64,000 nt of DNA. It comes from UBA11891 sp003533785. Its GTDB lineage: Bacteria; Bacteroidota; Bacteroidia; Flavobacteriales; Flavobacteriaceae. The stretch is taken from assembly GCA_949511625.1 (NCBI GenBank), contig CATFEX010000003.1, positions 1-64,000 of the forward strand, read 5' to 3'. Below, one piece after another: positions 1 through 8,390 of the stretch (positions are counted from its first letter, which is position 1; every line of letters begins with the position of its first letter). The translations under genes were made by a program, and so were the position numbers. The notes below the pieces were generated by a model, which was given only the letters and a program-made list of their open reading frames with translations, was not told where the DNA came from and searched no databases.

Positions 1-85
1 AAAAAAAATAGCGGACCTCAAAAAACAACTCAAATAAAAAAGCCATCGGCTTTGAGGGGTGGTACTATTTTTATTTCTTTAGGAC

Positions 86-424
86 ATGAAAAAGAATTCG
101 TATTACCAAGCCGAAGACCTTCGCAAGTTCAAAAACATCACCGATTGGAGTCCCGAATTGGGAAAAAAATTTTTTGATTACTACCAGTCTGTTTTCGAGG
201 AAGGGGCCTTGTCTGCTCGTGAAAAATCGCTGATTGCTCTGGCCGTATCTCATGTCGTCCATTGCCCCTACTGTATCGATGCCTACACCCAAGACGGATT
301 GCAGCGCGGCATCGCTAAAGAAGAAATGATGGAAGCCGTGCACGTGGGAGCCGCCATTCAGAGTGGAGCGACCCTGGTTCATGGGGTACAAATGATGGGC
401 ATTCACGACAAACTAAGCCTCTAG
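86..424 (+). CDS. Arsenosugar-associated AhpD-like (CMD family) protein
   Basis: A 112-residue protein of the carboxymuconolactone decarboxylase/AhpD fold. The redox motif CPYC lies at residues 60-63, after the helix EKSLIALAVS typical of the family. AhpD-like proteins use the CxxC pair for peroxide or disulfide chemistry. The copy coupled to ArsS is usually annotated as the arsenosugar biosynthesis-associated peroxidase-like protein. Its stop is one base before the ATG of the radical SAM gene, so the two are almost certainly one mRNA. The ATG at 86 fits the family length. The substrate is not known from sequence; the arsenic link rests on the neighbour. Confidence 0.88.
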   Translation: MKKNSYYQAEDLRKFKNITDWSPELGKKFFDYYQSVFEEGALSAREKSLIALAVSHVVHCPYCIDAYTQDGLQRGIAKEEMMEAVHVGAAIQSGATLVHGVQMMGIHDKLSL

Positions 425-425
425 C

Positions 426-1478
426 ATGAAGCAATCATTGGTGGCTCGATCCAGTCCTTTGGCAACAGCAAAGGCACAGTTGGCCCTTTTGTCCGAAGGG
501 GTTTTTACCAACGGCACCCTGCCCTCCTTTTCCGAACAACTCCAGCAACGAGGAATTCCTCCCTTGACACCGAAAGCGCTAGAAATCCTGCAACTCAACT
601 TGGGCTATATGTGCAATCAAGTGTGCGCCCATTGCCATGTAGATGCAGGCCCCGACCGTAAAGAGAAAATGAGTCGAGCGACGCTAGAGAAATGTTTGGC
701 GATTGTGGAACAGACTGACGTGCACACTCTCGACTTGACTGGGGGAGCCCCAGAAATGCATCCCGACTTCCGTTGGTTTGTGCAGGAAGCCAAGCAACGG
801 GGCATTCAGGACTTGATCGTGCGATCCAACCTCACCATTCTTCGTGCCAATAAAACCTATCGAGAACTCCCCGAGTTTTTTGCGGAACAGGGGGTGCATG
901 TGGTGTCTTCCCTTCCTTACTACAAACGAGAAAAAACCGACCGTCAGCGGGGCGATGGGGTCTTCAATCAGTCCATTGACGCCCTAAAGGTGCTCAATGC
1001 CTTGGGCTATGGCAAACTCAATACAGAGTTGCAACTCGACTTGGTCTACAATCCTTCGGGGGCTTTTTTGCCAGGCGATCAAGCTGCTTTAGAACAGGAT
1101 TTTAAAAAAGCCCTCGGAGAAGATTTTGGGATTGTTTTCAATCGACTGTTTGCCCTCACCAACCTTCCCATCAGTCGTTTTCTGGAGTACCTCCTGGCTT
1201 CGGAGAATTATGAAGACTATATGCACGCCTTGGTAGACGCCTTCAACCCCGCCGCTGTTGCCAATGTAATGTGCACCAACACCCTATCGGTGAGCTATGA
1301 TGGCTATTTGTATGACTGCGATTTCAATCAAATGTTGGGCCTACCAATCGCCACCCGCAGCCAGCATATCGATACTTTTGATGCAGCGGAATTAGCACAG
1401 CGTAGCATCCGTGTTTCACAACATTGCTACGGATGTACAGCGGGAAGTGGCAGTAGCTGTCAAGGGGCTGTCACCTAG
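426..1478 (+). CDS. arsS: Arsenosugar biosynthesis radical SAM protein ArsS
   Basis: A 350-residue radical SAM enzyme. The [4Fe-4S]/SAM motif CxxxCxxC has its cysteines at 63, 67 and 70 (CNQVCAHC), and the SAM-binding GGAPE is at 106-110. The C-terminus adds further cysteines (MCTNT near 280; Cys334, 337 and 345) as an auxiliary cluster site, as in the DUF3641/ArsS family. ArsS is thought to act on SAM to move a 5'-deoxyadenosyl group onto dimethylarsenite, an early step towards oxo-arsenosugars. It follows the AhpD-like gene by one base. Its last four bases overlap the end of the convergent DUF6428-like gene. The family is clear; activity is inferred. Confidence 0.9.
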   Translation: MKQSLVARSSPLATAKAQLALLSEGVFTNGTLPSFSEQLQQRGIPPLTPKALEILQLNLGYMCNQVCAHCHVDAGPDRKEKMSRATLEKCLAIVEQTDVHTLDLTGGAPEMHPDFRWFVQEAKQRGIQDLIVRSNLTILRANKTYRELPEFFAEQGVHVVSSLPYYKREKTDRQRGDGVFNQSIDALKVLNALGYGKLNTELQLDLVYNPSGAFLPGDQAALEQDFKKALGEDFGIVFNRLFALTNLPISRFLEYLLASENYEDYMHALVDAFNPAAVANVMCTNTLSVSYDGYLYDCDFNQMLGLPIATRSQHIDTFDAAELAQRSIRVSQHCYGCTAGSGSSCQGAVT

Positions 1479-1924
1479 CAACAACCGCTATTGGGAGCGC
1501 ATTGAGCCCCTGTATTTTTAGATTTTTCTTCGGGTAAATTGCATGCCTCAGGGGCCAAACAAGCTGTTTGTGTTTTTTGAAGAATCAATCTTCCTTGGGG
1601 GTTTTCCAAAAAATACGTTTCGATAGTATCCCCTTGGTATTCCACAGTGACAGCGGCCTTGGGATGGGGCCAATGCTCTAAGCCTTTTTGGATAATGCCT
1701 CTAAATTGGGAAGGAGACAGGCGGTGGTCATAGTCTTGAGCAAGATGCAGTTGTAGCTGCCAATAGCCTTCTTTTCGCAGTGTATTCCCACAGTCTAAAA
1801 AAGACTTTTCCATCCAGGCGAGTTCGGTAATATGAAAATGGGGAGCCACGGTTTTGCCCTCTTCAAAATAAAAGAGTACTTCTTGCGTGTTTTCCAGTTG
1901 TTGTTGGAGTTCGAATAGTTGCAT
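1475..1924 (-). CDS. DUF6428-like protein with cysteine-rich tail
   Basis: A 149-residue protein resembling the DUF6428 family of Bacteroidota (conserved HFHITE near residues 30-35). I recall that family sitting with arsR/arsC genes, but I cannot check it here. There is no signal peptide or membrane segment. The last 30 residues are unusual: Cys122, 128, 142, 148 and 149, ending in a Cys-Cys pair, which suggests thiol or metal(loid) binding. It starts 3 bases after trpA on the same strand, so it is probably co-transcribed as the last gene of the trp operon. It converges with arsS with a 4-base overlap. The function is unknown. Confidence 0.7.
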   Translation of the reverse strand: MQLFELQQQLENTQEVLFYFEEGKTVAPHFHITELAWMEKSFLDCGNTLRKEGYWQLQLHLAQDYDHRLSPSQFRGIIQKGLEHWPHPKAAVTVEYQGDTIETYFLENPQGRLILQKTQTACLAPEACNLPEEKSKNTGAQCAPNSGCC

Positions 1925-1927
1925 CGG

Positions 1928-2689
1928 TTAGCGGATTTGGTTGATAAATTCAGGAATGTGTTCCACGCCTTTTTCTTCTAGAAAGCGAATGAAAGCCGAA
2001 CCAATAATGGCACCGCGAGCATGCGTGGTTGCCGCCATATAAGTGGTTTTATTGCTGATCCCAAAACCCACAATCTGAGGGGTTTGTAGCTGCATGTTGG
2101 CAATGCGTTTGAAATAGGCTTCTTGCTCGTTGCCGAATGTATTTTTGGCTCCGGTGACGCTGGCACTGCTCACCATATAAATAAAGCCTTTTGACACTTG
2201 GTCGATATAGCGGATGCGTTCCTCAGTGGTTTGGGGGGTGATCAGAAACATATTGTATAAGCCGTGTTTTTCAAAAAGGGATTGGTATTGTTCGTGATAG
2301 ACCTGAACGGGCAAATCGGGAACAATCAAACCGTCAATACCAAGGGCTCCACAACGGGCGCAAAAAGAGTCCATTCCGTATTGCATCATGGGATTGAAAT
2401 AGCCCATTAAGATGAGAGGAAGGTGAATGTGTTCCCGTACTTTTTCCAATTGCTGGAATAGTTTTTCGGTGGTCATTCCATTGCGAAGGGCTCGAGTGGC
2501 ACTCTCTTGAATGGTGGGTCCATCGGCCAAGGGATCGCTGAAGGGCAATCCAATTTCGATCATGTCCACGCCACTATCCTGTAGTTTTTTTAAGATGGGG
2601 AGGGTGTCTTCCAACTCGGGGTGCCCGGCAGAGAAGTATATCGAAAGCAGTTTTTTGTCTTGGGCAAACGCCTGGTCTATTCGGTGCAT
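1928..2689 (-). CDS. trpA: Tryptophan synthase alpha subunit
   Basis: A 253-residue TIM-barrel subunit that splits indole-3-glycerol phosphate into indole and glyceraldehyde 3-phosphate. The signature EIGLPFSDPLADGP contains the catalytic Glu45 and Asp56 (Glu49/Asp60 of the E. coli enzyme). It pairs with TrpB in a channelling complex. Its ATG overlaps the trpB stop by one base (TAATG), typical of translational coupling. It is the last biosynthetic gene of the operon. Confidence 0.97.
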   Translation of the reverse strand: MHRIDQAFAQDKKLLSIYFSAGHPELEDTLPILKKLQDSGVDMIEIGLPFSDPLADGPTIQESATRALRNGMTTEKLFQQLEKVREHIHLPLILMGYFNPMMQYGMDSFCARCGALGIDGLIVPDLPVQVYHEQYQSLFEKHGLYNMFLITPQTTEERIRYIDQVSKGFIYMVSSASVTGAKNTFGNEQEAYFKRIANMQLQTPQIVGFGISNKTTYMAATTHARGAIIGSAFIRFLEEKGVEHIPEFINQIR

Positions 2690-3870
2690 TAGAGTTTAAA
2701 ATAATCGATATAGGTGTTGAGATCTTTGTCGCCTCGTCCAGAACAATTGAACACGATGATCTCGTCGGGCTTGAAAGCACGTGCATCGAGAACAGCAAAG
2801 GCGTGGGCGGTTTCAATGGCGGGGATGATTCCTTCCATTTGGGAGAGGGTGAGCCCCCAGTCCATCGCTTCTTGATCGGGAATGGAGATAAACTCGGCTC
2901 GTTGCGAGCGGAACAGATGGGCGTGCATGGGGCCCACTCCGGGATAATCCAAGCCTGCCGATATGGAATAGGGTTCTGTGATTTGTCCGTCGTCGGTTTG
3001 CATTAACAAGGTTTTGCTTCCGTGAATGATGCCTTCTCGACCCAAGGCTGAGGTGGCAGCACTTTCCCCACTGTCTATGCCTTTTCCAGCCGCTTCTACG
3101 GCTATGATATTGACTCGCGGATTGTCCAAATAGTGGTAGTATAGTCCAGCGGCATTGCTTCCCCCGCCCACACAGGCAATGACGTGATCGGGATAGTCGC
3201 GGCCTTCACATTCCAACAGCTGGGCTTGGGTTTCTTGGCTGATGACCGATTGAAAACGCGCCACCATATCGGGATAAGGATGCGGCCCCACGACCGATCC
3301 GATGATATAGTGGGTGTCTACCGGGTTGTTGATCCAATCCCGGATGGCTTCGTTGGTCGCATCTTTTAAGGTTTTGCTCCCCGATTCGGCCGACCGTACT
3401 TCTGCTCCGAGCATTTTCATTCGAGCCACATTGGGAGCCTGACGCTGGATGTCCAAAGCGCCCATGTAGATCACACACTCGATTCCCATCAAAGCACAAA
3501 CGGTTGCCGTGGCAACGCCGTGTTGGCCAGCTCCAGTCTCAGCTATAATTCGATTTTTCCCCAATTTTTGGGCCAACAAAATTTGCCCAATGGTATTGTT
3601 GACTTTATGGGCCCCAGTATGGCAGAGATCTTCTCTTTTTAAATAGATTTTGGTCTGGTATTTTTCAGACAATCGGCTGGCGAAGTAAAGCGGGGTAGGG
3701 CGCCCAACATACTCGCATAACAACTGGTGAAATTCTTTTTGAAATTCAGGCGCAGCCGTAAGTGTTTTGTAATTGTTTCGCAATTCTTCCACATTGGGAT
3801 AGAGCATCTCAGGGATGTAAGCTCCCCCAAAATCGCCGTAGTATCCTTTTTCATCAACATTATAGAGCAT
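2689..3870 (-). CDS. trpB: Tryptophan synthase beta subunit
   Basis: A 393-residue PLP enzyme that condenses indole with serine to give tryptophan. Visible motifs are KREDLCHTGAHKVNN with the PLP lysine at residue 89, the phosphate-binding GGGSNA in CVGGGSNAAGLYY, and NCSGRGDKD near the C-terminus. This is the standard TrpB1 type that partners TrpA. It overlaps the upstream trpF by 11 bases, so translation is probably coupled. Confidence 0.97.
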   Translation of the reverse strand: MLYNVDEKGYYGDFGGAYIPEMLYPNVEELRNNYKTLTAAPEFQKEFHQLLCEYVGRPTPLYFASRLSEKYQTKIYLKREDLCHTGAHKVNNTIGQILLAQKLGKNRIIAETGAGQHGVATATVCALMGIECVIYMGALDIQRQAPNVARMKMLGAEVRSAESGSKTLKDATNEAIRDWINNPVDTHYIIGSVVGPHPYPDMVARFQSVISQETQAQLLECEGRDYPDHVIACVGGGSNAAGLYYHYLDNPRVNIIAVEAAGKGIDSGESAATSALGREGIIHGSKTLLMQTDDGQITEPYSISAGLDYPGVGPMHAHLFRSQRAEFISIPDQEAMDWGLTLSQMEGIIPAIETAHAFAVLDARAFKPDEIIVFNCSGRGDKDLNTYIDYFKL

Positions 3871-4480
3871 CGTATTTCATTTTAAATTGCTGGAGCAATG
3901 GGATGTTTTTAATCCCGGGCTCGGTTTCAAATTTACTGTTTACATCAATAGCGTGAAGGGGCAAAGAGGTATTTTCTATTTTTTTTAGGTCCGCCACTGT
4001 ATCTGGCCCGATCCCTCCACTGAGGAAAAAGGGTTTTTGGGAAGGATAATGGTGCAGAAGGTTCCAATCAAAACCCACTCCATTGCCCCCTGGCAAGGGG
4101 CCTTGGGTATCGAAAAGGAAGAAGTCGCAAGCACTTTCATAGGGAGCGAGTAACTGAAAATCAAAATGAGCTCCAACAGCAAAGGCTTTGATTACGGGGC
4201 GAATTTTTTGGTATTCGTTGCATAGCTCAGGCGTTTCGTCGCCGTGCAATTGAAGCAGGTCGAGGTGATGCTTCTCCACCACGGCATGCACTTCTTCTTT
4301 TGAAGGGTTGACAAAAACGCCAACCCGCTTGATCGAGTCGCTGGGTGGAACCGGGCGGGTGACGTACCGGGCCGAATTTTCCCAAAAAATCATACCCATA
4401 TAGTCGGGAGATAGCGCCCCTAGGGCTTGAATATTGTCGGCTTCGCGCATTCCGCACACTTTGAGTTTCACTGCTGACAT
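3860..4480 (-). CDS. trpF: Phosphoribosylanthranilate isomerase
   Basis: A 206-residue single-domain enzyme that rearranges phosphoribosylanthranilate to CdRP. The N-terminal KLKVCGM carries the catalytic cysteine (Cys9). Later motifs are DTQGPLPGGNG (general acid Asp) and LSGGIGP (phosphate binding). It is separate from TrpC, unlike the fused enterobacterial enzyme. It overlaps trpC upstream by 13 bases and trpB downstream by 11. Confidence 0.95.
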   Translation of the reverse strand: MSAVKLKVCGMREADNIQALGALSPDYMGMIFWENSARYVTRPVPPSDSIKRVGVFVNPSKEEVHAVVEKHHLDLLQLHGDETPELCNEYQKIRPVIKAFAVGAHFDFQLLAPYESACDFFLFDTQGPLPGGNGVGFDWNLLHHYPSQKPFFLSGGIGPDTVADLKKIENTSLPLHAIDVNSKFETEPGIKNIPLLQQFKMKYDAL

Positions 4481-5253
4481 GCTTGAATGAATTCATGGGT
4501 GAAGCGACCGGAGTTTTCAGCTCTCATAAAATGCTCTCCAATCAAAAACCCCCTATAGCCATAGGTCCGAAGGTCACGGACTGCTTGAGGATCATTGATC
4601 CCACTTTCCGAAACTTTGACAAATTCATCGGGGATTAGTGAAGCCAGTTCTTGGCTGGTTTCCAAGCGCACCTCAAAGGCTTTTAAGTCGCGATTGTTCA
4701 CCCCCAACAGATTCAAACTGGGCATGAGGGCTTTCTGTAATTCGGCTTCGTTGTGTACTTCCAACAGAACTTCGAGCCCCAAACTTTGGGCGGTTTCTGA
4801 AAGGCTTTTGATGGCTGTGCGATCCAGTACCGAGGCGATGAGCAATATGGCGTCTGCTCCATGTGCTTTGGCTTCGACTAATTGGTAGTCATCGAGGATA
4901 AATTCTTTCCGCAACAGGGGGAGTTGGGTGACGGATCGAGCAAGGACAAGATCGTCTAGGCTGCCGCCAAAATATTTGCTGTCTGTTAACACAGAGATCC
5001 CTGCGGCCCCAGCCTGAGTGTAGGCTTTTACAATATCGGTGACACTCTCCGATTGATTGATGACAGCTTTGGAGGGTGAGCGGCGTTTGTGTTCTGCCAG
5101 AATCCCGATCCCTTTGTCTATGAGATGGGTAGCTAGGGATTCACAAGGACGCTCAAACAGTGGGGATTGCTCCCAGTAGGAAGTTGGAAACAGGCTTTTG
5201 CGTTGCGCCACTTCCTTTTTTTTATCAACGACTATGCGGTCTAGGATATTCAT
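4468..5253 (-). CDS. trpC: Indole-3-glycerol phosphate synthase
   Basis: A 261-residue barrel enzyme that closes the indole ring from CdRP. Family motifs in order: EHKRRSPSKA (catalytic lysine), DSKYFGGSLDDL, LLRKEFILDDYQ, LGVNNRDLK and VSESGI, then GFLIGEHFM at the phosphate site. It is monofunctional. Its start overlaps the trpD stop by 4 bases and its end overlaps trpF by 13. Confidence 0.96.
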   Translation of the reverse strand: MNILDRIVVDKKKEVAQRKSLFPTSYWEQSPLFERPCESLATHLIDKGIGILAEHKRRSPSKAVINQSESVTDIVKAYTQAGAAGISVLTDSKYFGGSLDDLVLARSVTQLPLLRKEFILDDYQLVEAKAHGADAILLIASVLDRTAIKSLSETAQSLGLEVLLEVHNEAELQKALMPSLNLLGVNNRDLKAFEVRLETSQELASLIPDEFVKVSESGINDPQAVRDLRTYGYRGFLIGEHFMRAENSGRFTHEFIQACQQ

Positions 5254-6245
5254 TGGGCACTGAGTTTTTGAAGGGTTTCAAAAGCGTGAAGGGCCTGTCC
5301 ACTCTTGAGGCTGTTATGGGCCTGGTCATAGGCAGCGGCCAGTTCGCAGTCCTGTCGAGTAGCGATTGCCAGGGCAGCATTGGCGCAGACCACTTGTTCT
5401 TGTGCTTGACTGCCATGTCCTTGAAGGACATCCATGAAGATGTTTGCTGCGGCGGGGACGCTATCACCTCCAGCTATTTGTTGGGCCGTTAGGGGTTGCA
5501 ATCCGAAGTCTGAGGGGTTGACCAAGGCTTCTTCCACATTGCGAATGATCTTGGCTGGACCCGTGAGGGCGATCTCGTCATAGCCTGCCAAGGCATGAAC
5601 GATGGTATAGCGTTTGTCAGTATTTTGATAGAGGTAGCCATAGAGTCGAGCCAATTCCAAATTGAACACGCCCACCAGTTGGTGCTTGGGAAAGGAAGGG
5701 TTGACCATAGGGCCCAACATATTGAAAAAGGTTTTGACTCCCAATTCTCTTCGGATGGGAGCCACATTCTTCATGGCAGGGTGAAACAATGGCGCATGCA
5801 ACACACAGATGCCAGCTTTTTCGATACAGTCCTGTAAAAACGCCTCCTCGTTGGAAAAACGAATGCCCAAATGTTCCATTACATTGCTAGAGCCACAGGA
5901 AGAGGAGACCCCATAGTTGCCGTGTTTGGCAACGGGCACCCCTGCCCCCGCTGTAACAAAAGAGGCTAAGGTAGAGATGTTGAAGGTGTCTTTACCATCG
6001 CCTCCTGTCCCGCATAAGTCAATGGGGTCAAAGGCGGTCAAGTCAATGGGAAGACAGAGTTCGAGAAGAGCACTACGAAAGCCTTCCAGTTCATTGGCGT
6101 TGACAGGACGCATCATGAAAACAGTGAGGAAAGCGGCAATCTGGGCGGGCTTATATTCCCCTTTAGCAATATTAACGAGTACCTGCTTGGCTTCTTCTTT
6201 TTCCAAGTATTCGTGTTGGATCAATCGACTGAGAATTGCTTTCAT
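5250..6245 (-). CDS. trpD: Anthranilate phosphoribosyltransferase
   Basis: A 331-residue enzyme joining anthranilate to PRPP. The glycine-rich PRPP signature DLCGTGGDGKDTFNIST and the following KHGNYGVSSSCGS identify it. The length is normal for the stand-alone form, with no fused glutaminase domain. It sits 3 bases after trpG and overlaps trpC by 4 bases. Confidence 0.96.
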   Translation of the reverse strand: MKAILSRLIQHEYLEKEEAKQVLVNIAKGEYKPAQIAAFLTVFMMRPVNANELEGFRSALLELCLPIDLTAFDPIDLCGTGGDGKDTFNISTLASFVTAGAGVPVAKHGNYGVSSSCGSSNVMEHLGIRFSNEEAFLQDCIEKAGICVLHAPLFHPAMKNVAPIRRELGVKTFFNMLGPMVNPSFPKHQLVGVFNLELARLYGYLYQNTDKRYTIVHALAGYDEIALTGPAKIIRNVEEALVNPSDFGLQPLTAQQIAGGDSVPAAANIFMDVLQGHGSQAQEQVVCANAALAIATRQDCELAAAYDQAHNSLKSGQALHAFETLQKLSAQ

Positions 6246-6248
6246 GGG

Positions 6249-6812
6249 TTAGGAGTTTAGCCAGTTTTCTAGGAGTTGTTTTCCCATTGGAGTGAGGACG
6301 GACTCGGGGTGAAATTGGAATCCTTTGACATTGAATTTCTTGTGTCGCAGTGCCATTATTTGTTGGTTGTCATCTAGGGCCAAGACTTCCAAGGTGTCGG
6401 GGAGGGGATGTGCGGCTACCCAAGAATGATAGCGCCCTACTTCGAGGGTTTTAGGCAGGTCTTTGAAAAGAGTATCTTCGGTAGTGGTGTGAATGGGCGT
6501 TGCCAATCCGTGAAAAACCTGAGGCAGATTTTCCAAGAGACCGCCGTAGACTTCAGCAATGGCTTGATGGCCCAAGCAAATTCCCAAAATAGAGTGGCTG
6601 GGACCATAGCGTTCGATAACCTTTTTGAGCAGGCCTGCTTCGTTTGGAATACCGGGTCCTGGAGAGAGTAAAATTTTAGAAAAAGGCTCGAGCTCTTCCA
6701 ACTGAAAGCAATCATTACGCTGGACGCGCACGCTGGCTCCCAGTTCCTCCAGTTGGTGCACTAGGTTATAGGTGAAAGAATCGTAATTGTCAACAACGAA
6801 TATTGAGGCCAT
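6249..6812 (-). CDS. trpG: Anthranilate synthase glutaminase component
   Basis: A 187-residue class I glutamine amidotransferase that supplies ammonia to TrpE. The nucleophile is Cys79 in GICLGHQ, with the His168/Glu170 pair in FHPES. The oxyanion loop is SPGPG at 50-54. It overlaps the trpE stop by one base. In some bacteria this subunit is shared with 4-amino-4-deoxychorismate synthase (PabA); whether that holds here cannot be told from the sequence. Confidence 0.95.
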   Translation of the reverse strand: MASIFVVDNYDSFTYNLVHQLEELGASVRVQRNDCFQLEELEPFSKILLSPGPGIPNEAGLLKKVIERYGPSHSILGICLGHQAIAEVYGGLLENLPQVFHGLATPIHTTTEDTLFKDLPKTLEVGRYHSWVAAHPLPDTLEVLALDDNQQIMALRHKKFNVKGFQFHPESVLTPMGKQLLENWLNS

Positions 6813-8215
6813 CAGTGTATTTTTTGAGCGTGTTCGAGCGCTTTATCTAGCGCTCCGAGCTTGTGATAGACTTCGTTGAGTTCGTTTTCTTGGTCTGATG
6901 CAGCCACAATCCCTGCCCCTGCTTGGTAGTGCAGTTGATGGTTCTGGCTGAGAAAAGAACGAATGATAATGGCATGGTTGAAGTTGCCTTCAAAATCCAT
7001 GACGCCTATGGCCCCTCCGTAGAAATTGCGATTTTGATGTTCGTAGGTTTCAATCAACTGCAGTGCTTTGTGTTTGGGGGCTCCGCTGAGCGTACCTGCA
7101 GGAAAGGTATCGGCGGCAATTTGGAAAGTGGGAATGCTTTCTTTTTTGCGTCCCACAACCTTGGAGACCAAATGGATGACATGGGAGAAAAATTGGATTT
7201 CACGATTCGTTTTCACCTCCACGAGGTTGCCATTGCGGCTGAGGTCGTTTCGAGCCAAATCAACCAGCATGACATGCTCGGCATTTTCTTTGGGATCTTT
7301 GCTGAGTTGGATTGCAGCCGCGGCGTCTTTTTCATCATTGCCTGTCCGCTTAAAGGTTCCTGCAATGGGATGAATCTCGGCCCATCCGTCTTTGACGATC
7401 AATTGTGCTTCGGGAGAACTACCAAAAATTTTAAAGTCACCGTAGTCAAAAAAGAAGAGATATGGAGACGGATTGATGGCGCGAAGGGCTCGGTAGACAT
7501 TGAATTCATCTCCCTTAAAGTCTTGGGTGAATCGACGCGACAGAACCAGTTGGAAAACATCGCCCCTTTGGCAATGGTGTTTGGCTTGGCGAACCATTTC
7601 ACGATAGGTGTCGTCTGTGATCGGAGATTGTTTTTCACCCACCGTTTCGAAGGAATACACGCCAAAGGTTTTGACTGCCAGTAACTGTTCGATATGACTG
7701 ATGTTATTTTCCTCAAGATGGCTGTGGGAAAACAGATAGGCCTCGTTGTTGAAGTGGTTGATGGCAATGACGTTTTGATACAGGGCGTAGTACATATCGG
7801 GCATGTCTACATGCTTCTCTTTGGTTTCGATGGAAACTGAGTCGAAATACTGTACGGCATCGTGTGCGATATACCCGAAGAGACCATTGGCAATAAATTT
7901 ATGGGAGCTGGGTTCGGTTTGAAAACTGTCGATGTATTCTTGCACGCGTTGGGGTACGTGAAGGTCATTGGTGATGGGCGTTTCCATTGTTTTGCCGTTG
8001 GGATAGGATTCGGTAAGGATTCGGTTTTGGATCGCTATAGAGGCTATTGGGTTGCAGCAGATGTAGGAATAGCTGTTGTCACTGGCGTGATAGTCACTGC
8101 TCTCCAACAAGAGGGTATTGGGGAAATGATCACGCAACTTCAGGTATACACTCACAGGGGTGAGCGTATCGGCAAGGATGCGTTTGGAAAAAGTTTTTAG
8201 TTTATATTTTTTCAT
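6812..8215 (-). CDS. trpE: Anthranilate synthase component I
   Basis: A 467-residue chorismate-utilising enzyme and the first committed step of the pathway. The N-terminal LLES at 36-39 is the tryptophan-binding motif of feedback-inhibited TrpE. The catalytic half shows PSPYLFFFDYGDF, GSSPEAQ, HPIAGTFKRT, GTLSGAPKHKA and YGGAIG. It is the first structural gene, 63 bases after the leader-peptide stop and just behind the attenuator hairpin, so it is probably controlled both allosterically and by attenuation. Confidence 0.96.
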   Translation of the reverse strand: MKKYKLKTFSKRILADTLTPVSVYLKLRDHFPNTLLLESSDYHASDNSYSYICCNPIASIAIQNRILTESYPNGKTMETPITNDLHVPQRVQEYIDSFQTEPSSHKFIANGLFGYIAHDAVQYFDSVSIETKEKHVDMPDMYYALYQNVIAINHFNNEAYLFSHSHLEENNISHIEQLLAVKTFGVYSFETVGEKQSPITDDTYREMVRQAKHHCQRGDVFQLVLSRRFTQDFKGDEFNVYRALRAINPSPYLFFFDYGDFKIFGSSPEAQLIVKDGWAEIHPIAGTFKRTGNDEKDAAAAIQLSKDPKENAEHVMLVDLARNDLSRNGNLVEVKTNREIQFFSHVIHLVSKVVGRKKESIPTFQIAADTFPAGTLSGAPKHKALQLIETYEHQNRNFYGGAIGVMDFEGNFNHAIIIRSFLSQNHQLHYQAGAGIVAASDQENELNEVYHKLGALDKALEHAQKIH

Positions 8216-8229
8216 AAAAGTCTACTAAC

Positions 8230-8257
8230 AAAAAAGGCTTGTCGTGATGACAAGCCT
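8230..8257 (-). terminator. trp attenuator terminator hairpin
   Basis: On the minus strand, AGGCTTGTC and GACAAGCCT form a perfect 9-bp stem (8249-8257 and 8235-8243) around a 5-base loop, followed by a run of T. It lies between the Trp-rich leader ORF and trpE, where an intrinsic attenuator belongs. I could not identify a convincing competing antiterminator stem by eye. A pairing of CACGAAAATG with CATTCGTG inside the leader is possible. Confidence 0.85.
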
Positions 8258-8278
8258 ATATATTATAATGCGACGCCT

Positions 8279-8317
8279 TCACGAATGTTTCCAATCGTCC
8301 CCAGGCCACCAAATCAT
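8279..8317 (-). CDS. trpL: trp operon leader peptide
   Basis: A 12-codon ORF, MIWWPGDDWKHS, with tandem Trp codons at positions 3-4 and a third at 9. It ends 22 bases before the terminator stem. The ATG at 8317 is preferred because the -7 box ends at 8337, placing the transcript start near 8330. An in-frame ATG at 8332 would give 17 residues but lies about at the transcription start. Three Trp codons in twelve, directly upstream of trpE and a terminator, strongly suggest that ribosome stalling senses charged tRNA-Trp. Confidence 0.82.
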   Translation of the reverse strand: MIWWPGDDWKHS

Positions 8318-8336
8318 TTTCGTGCGTTTCATTAGT

Positions 8337-8368
8337 CAAATATACATGCTCCCTTCTACTTGCGCAAA
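8337..8368 (-). promoter_or_regulatory. trp operon promoter
   Basis: The minus strand carries TTTG (8365-8368), a 20-base spacer and TATATTTG (8337-8344), an exact match to the Bacteroidota -33/-7 consensus TTTG / TAnnTTTG. The predicted start is about 8330, a few bases before the leader ORF. Confidence 0.8.
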
Positions 8369-8390
8369 TGAGCAGCCAAAAAAAAATGAG

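Noticed and set aside
39..53. Hairpin AAAGCC/GGCTTT near the left edge
   Set aside because: Only 6 bp. The T run is on the minus strand, with no minus-strand gene that would end there.
8279..8332. 17-residue version of the trp leader
   Set aside because: Its ATG coincides with the predicted transcription start, so the 12-residue form is favoured, though not excluded.
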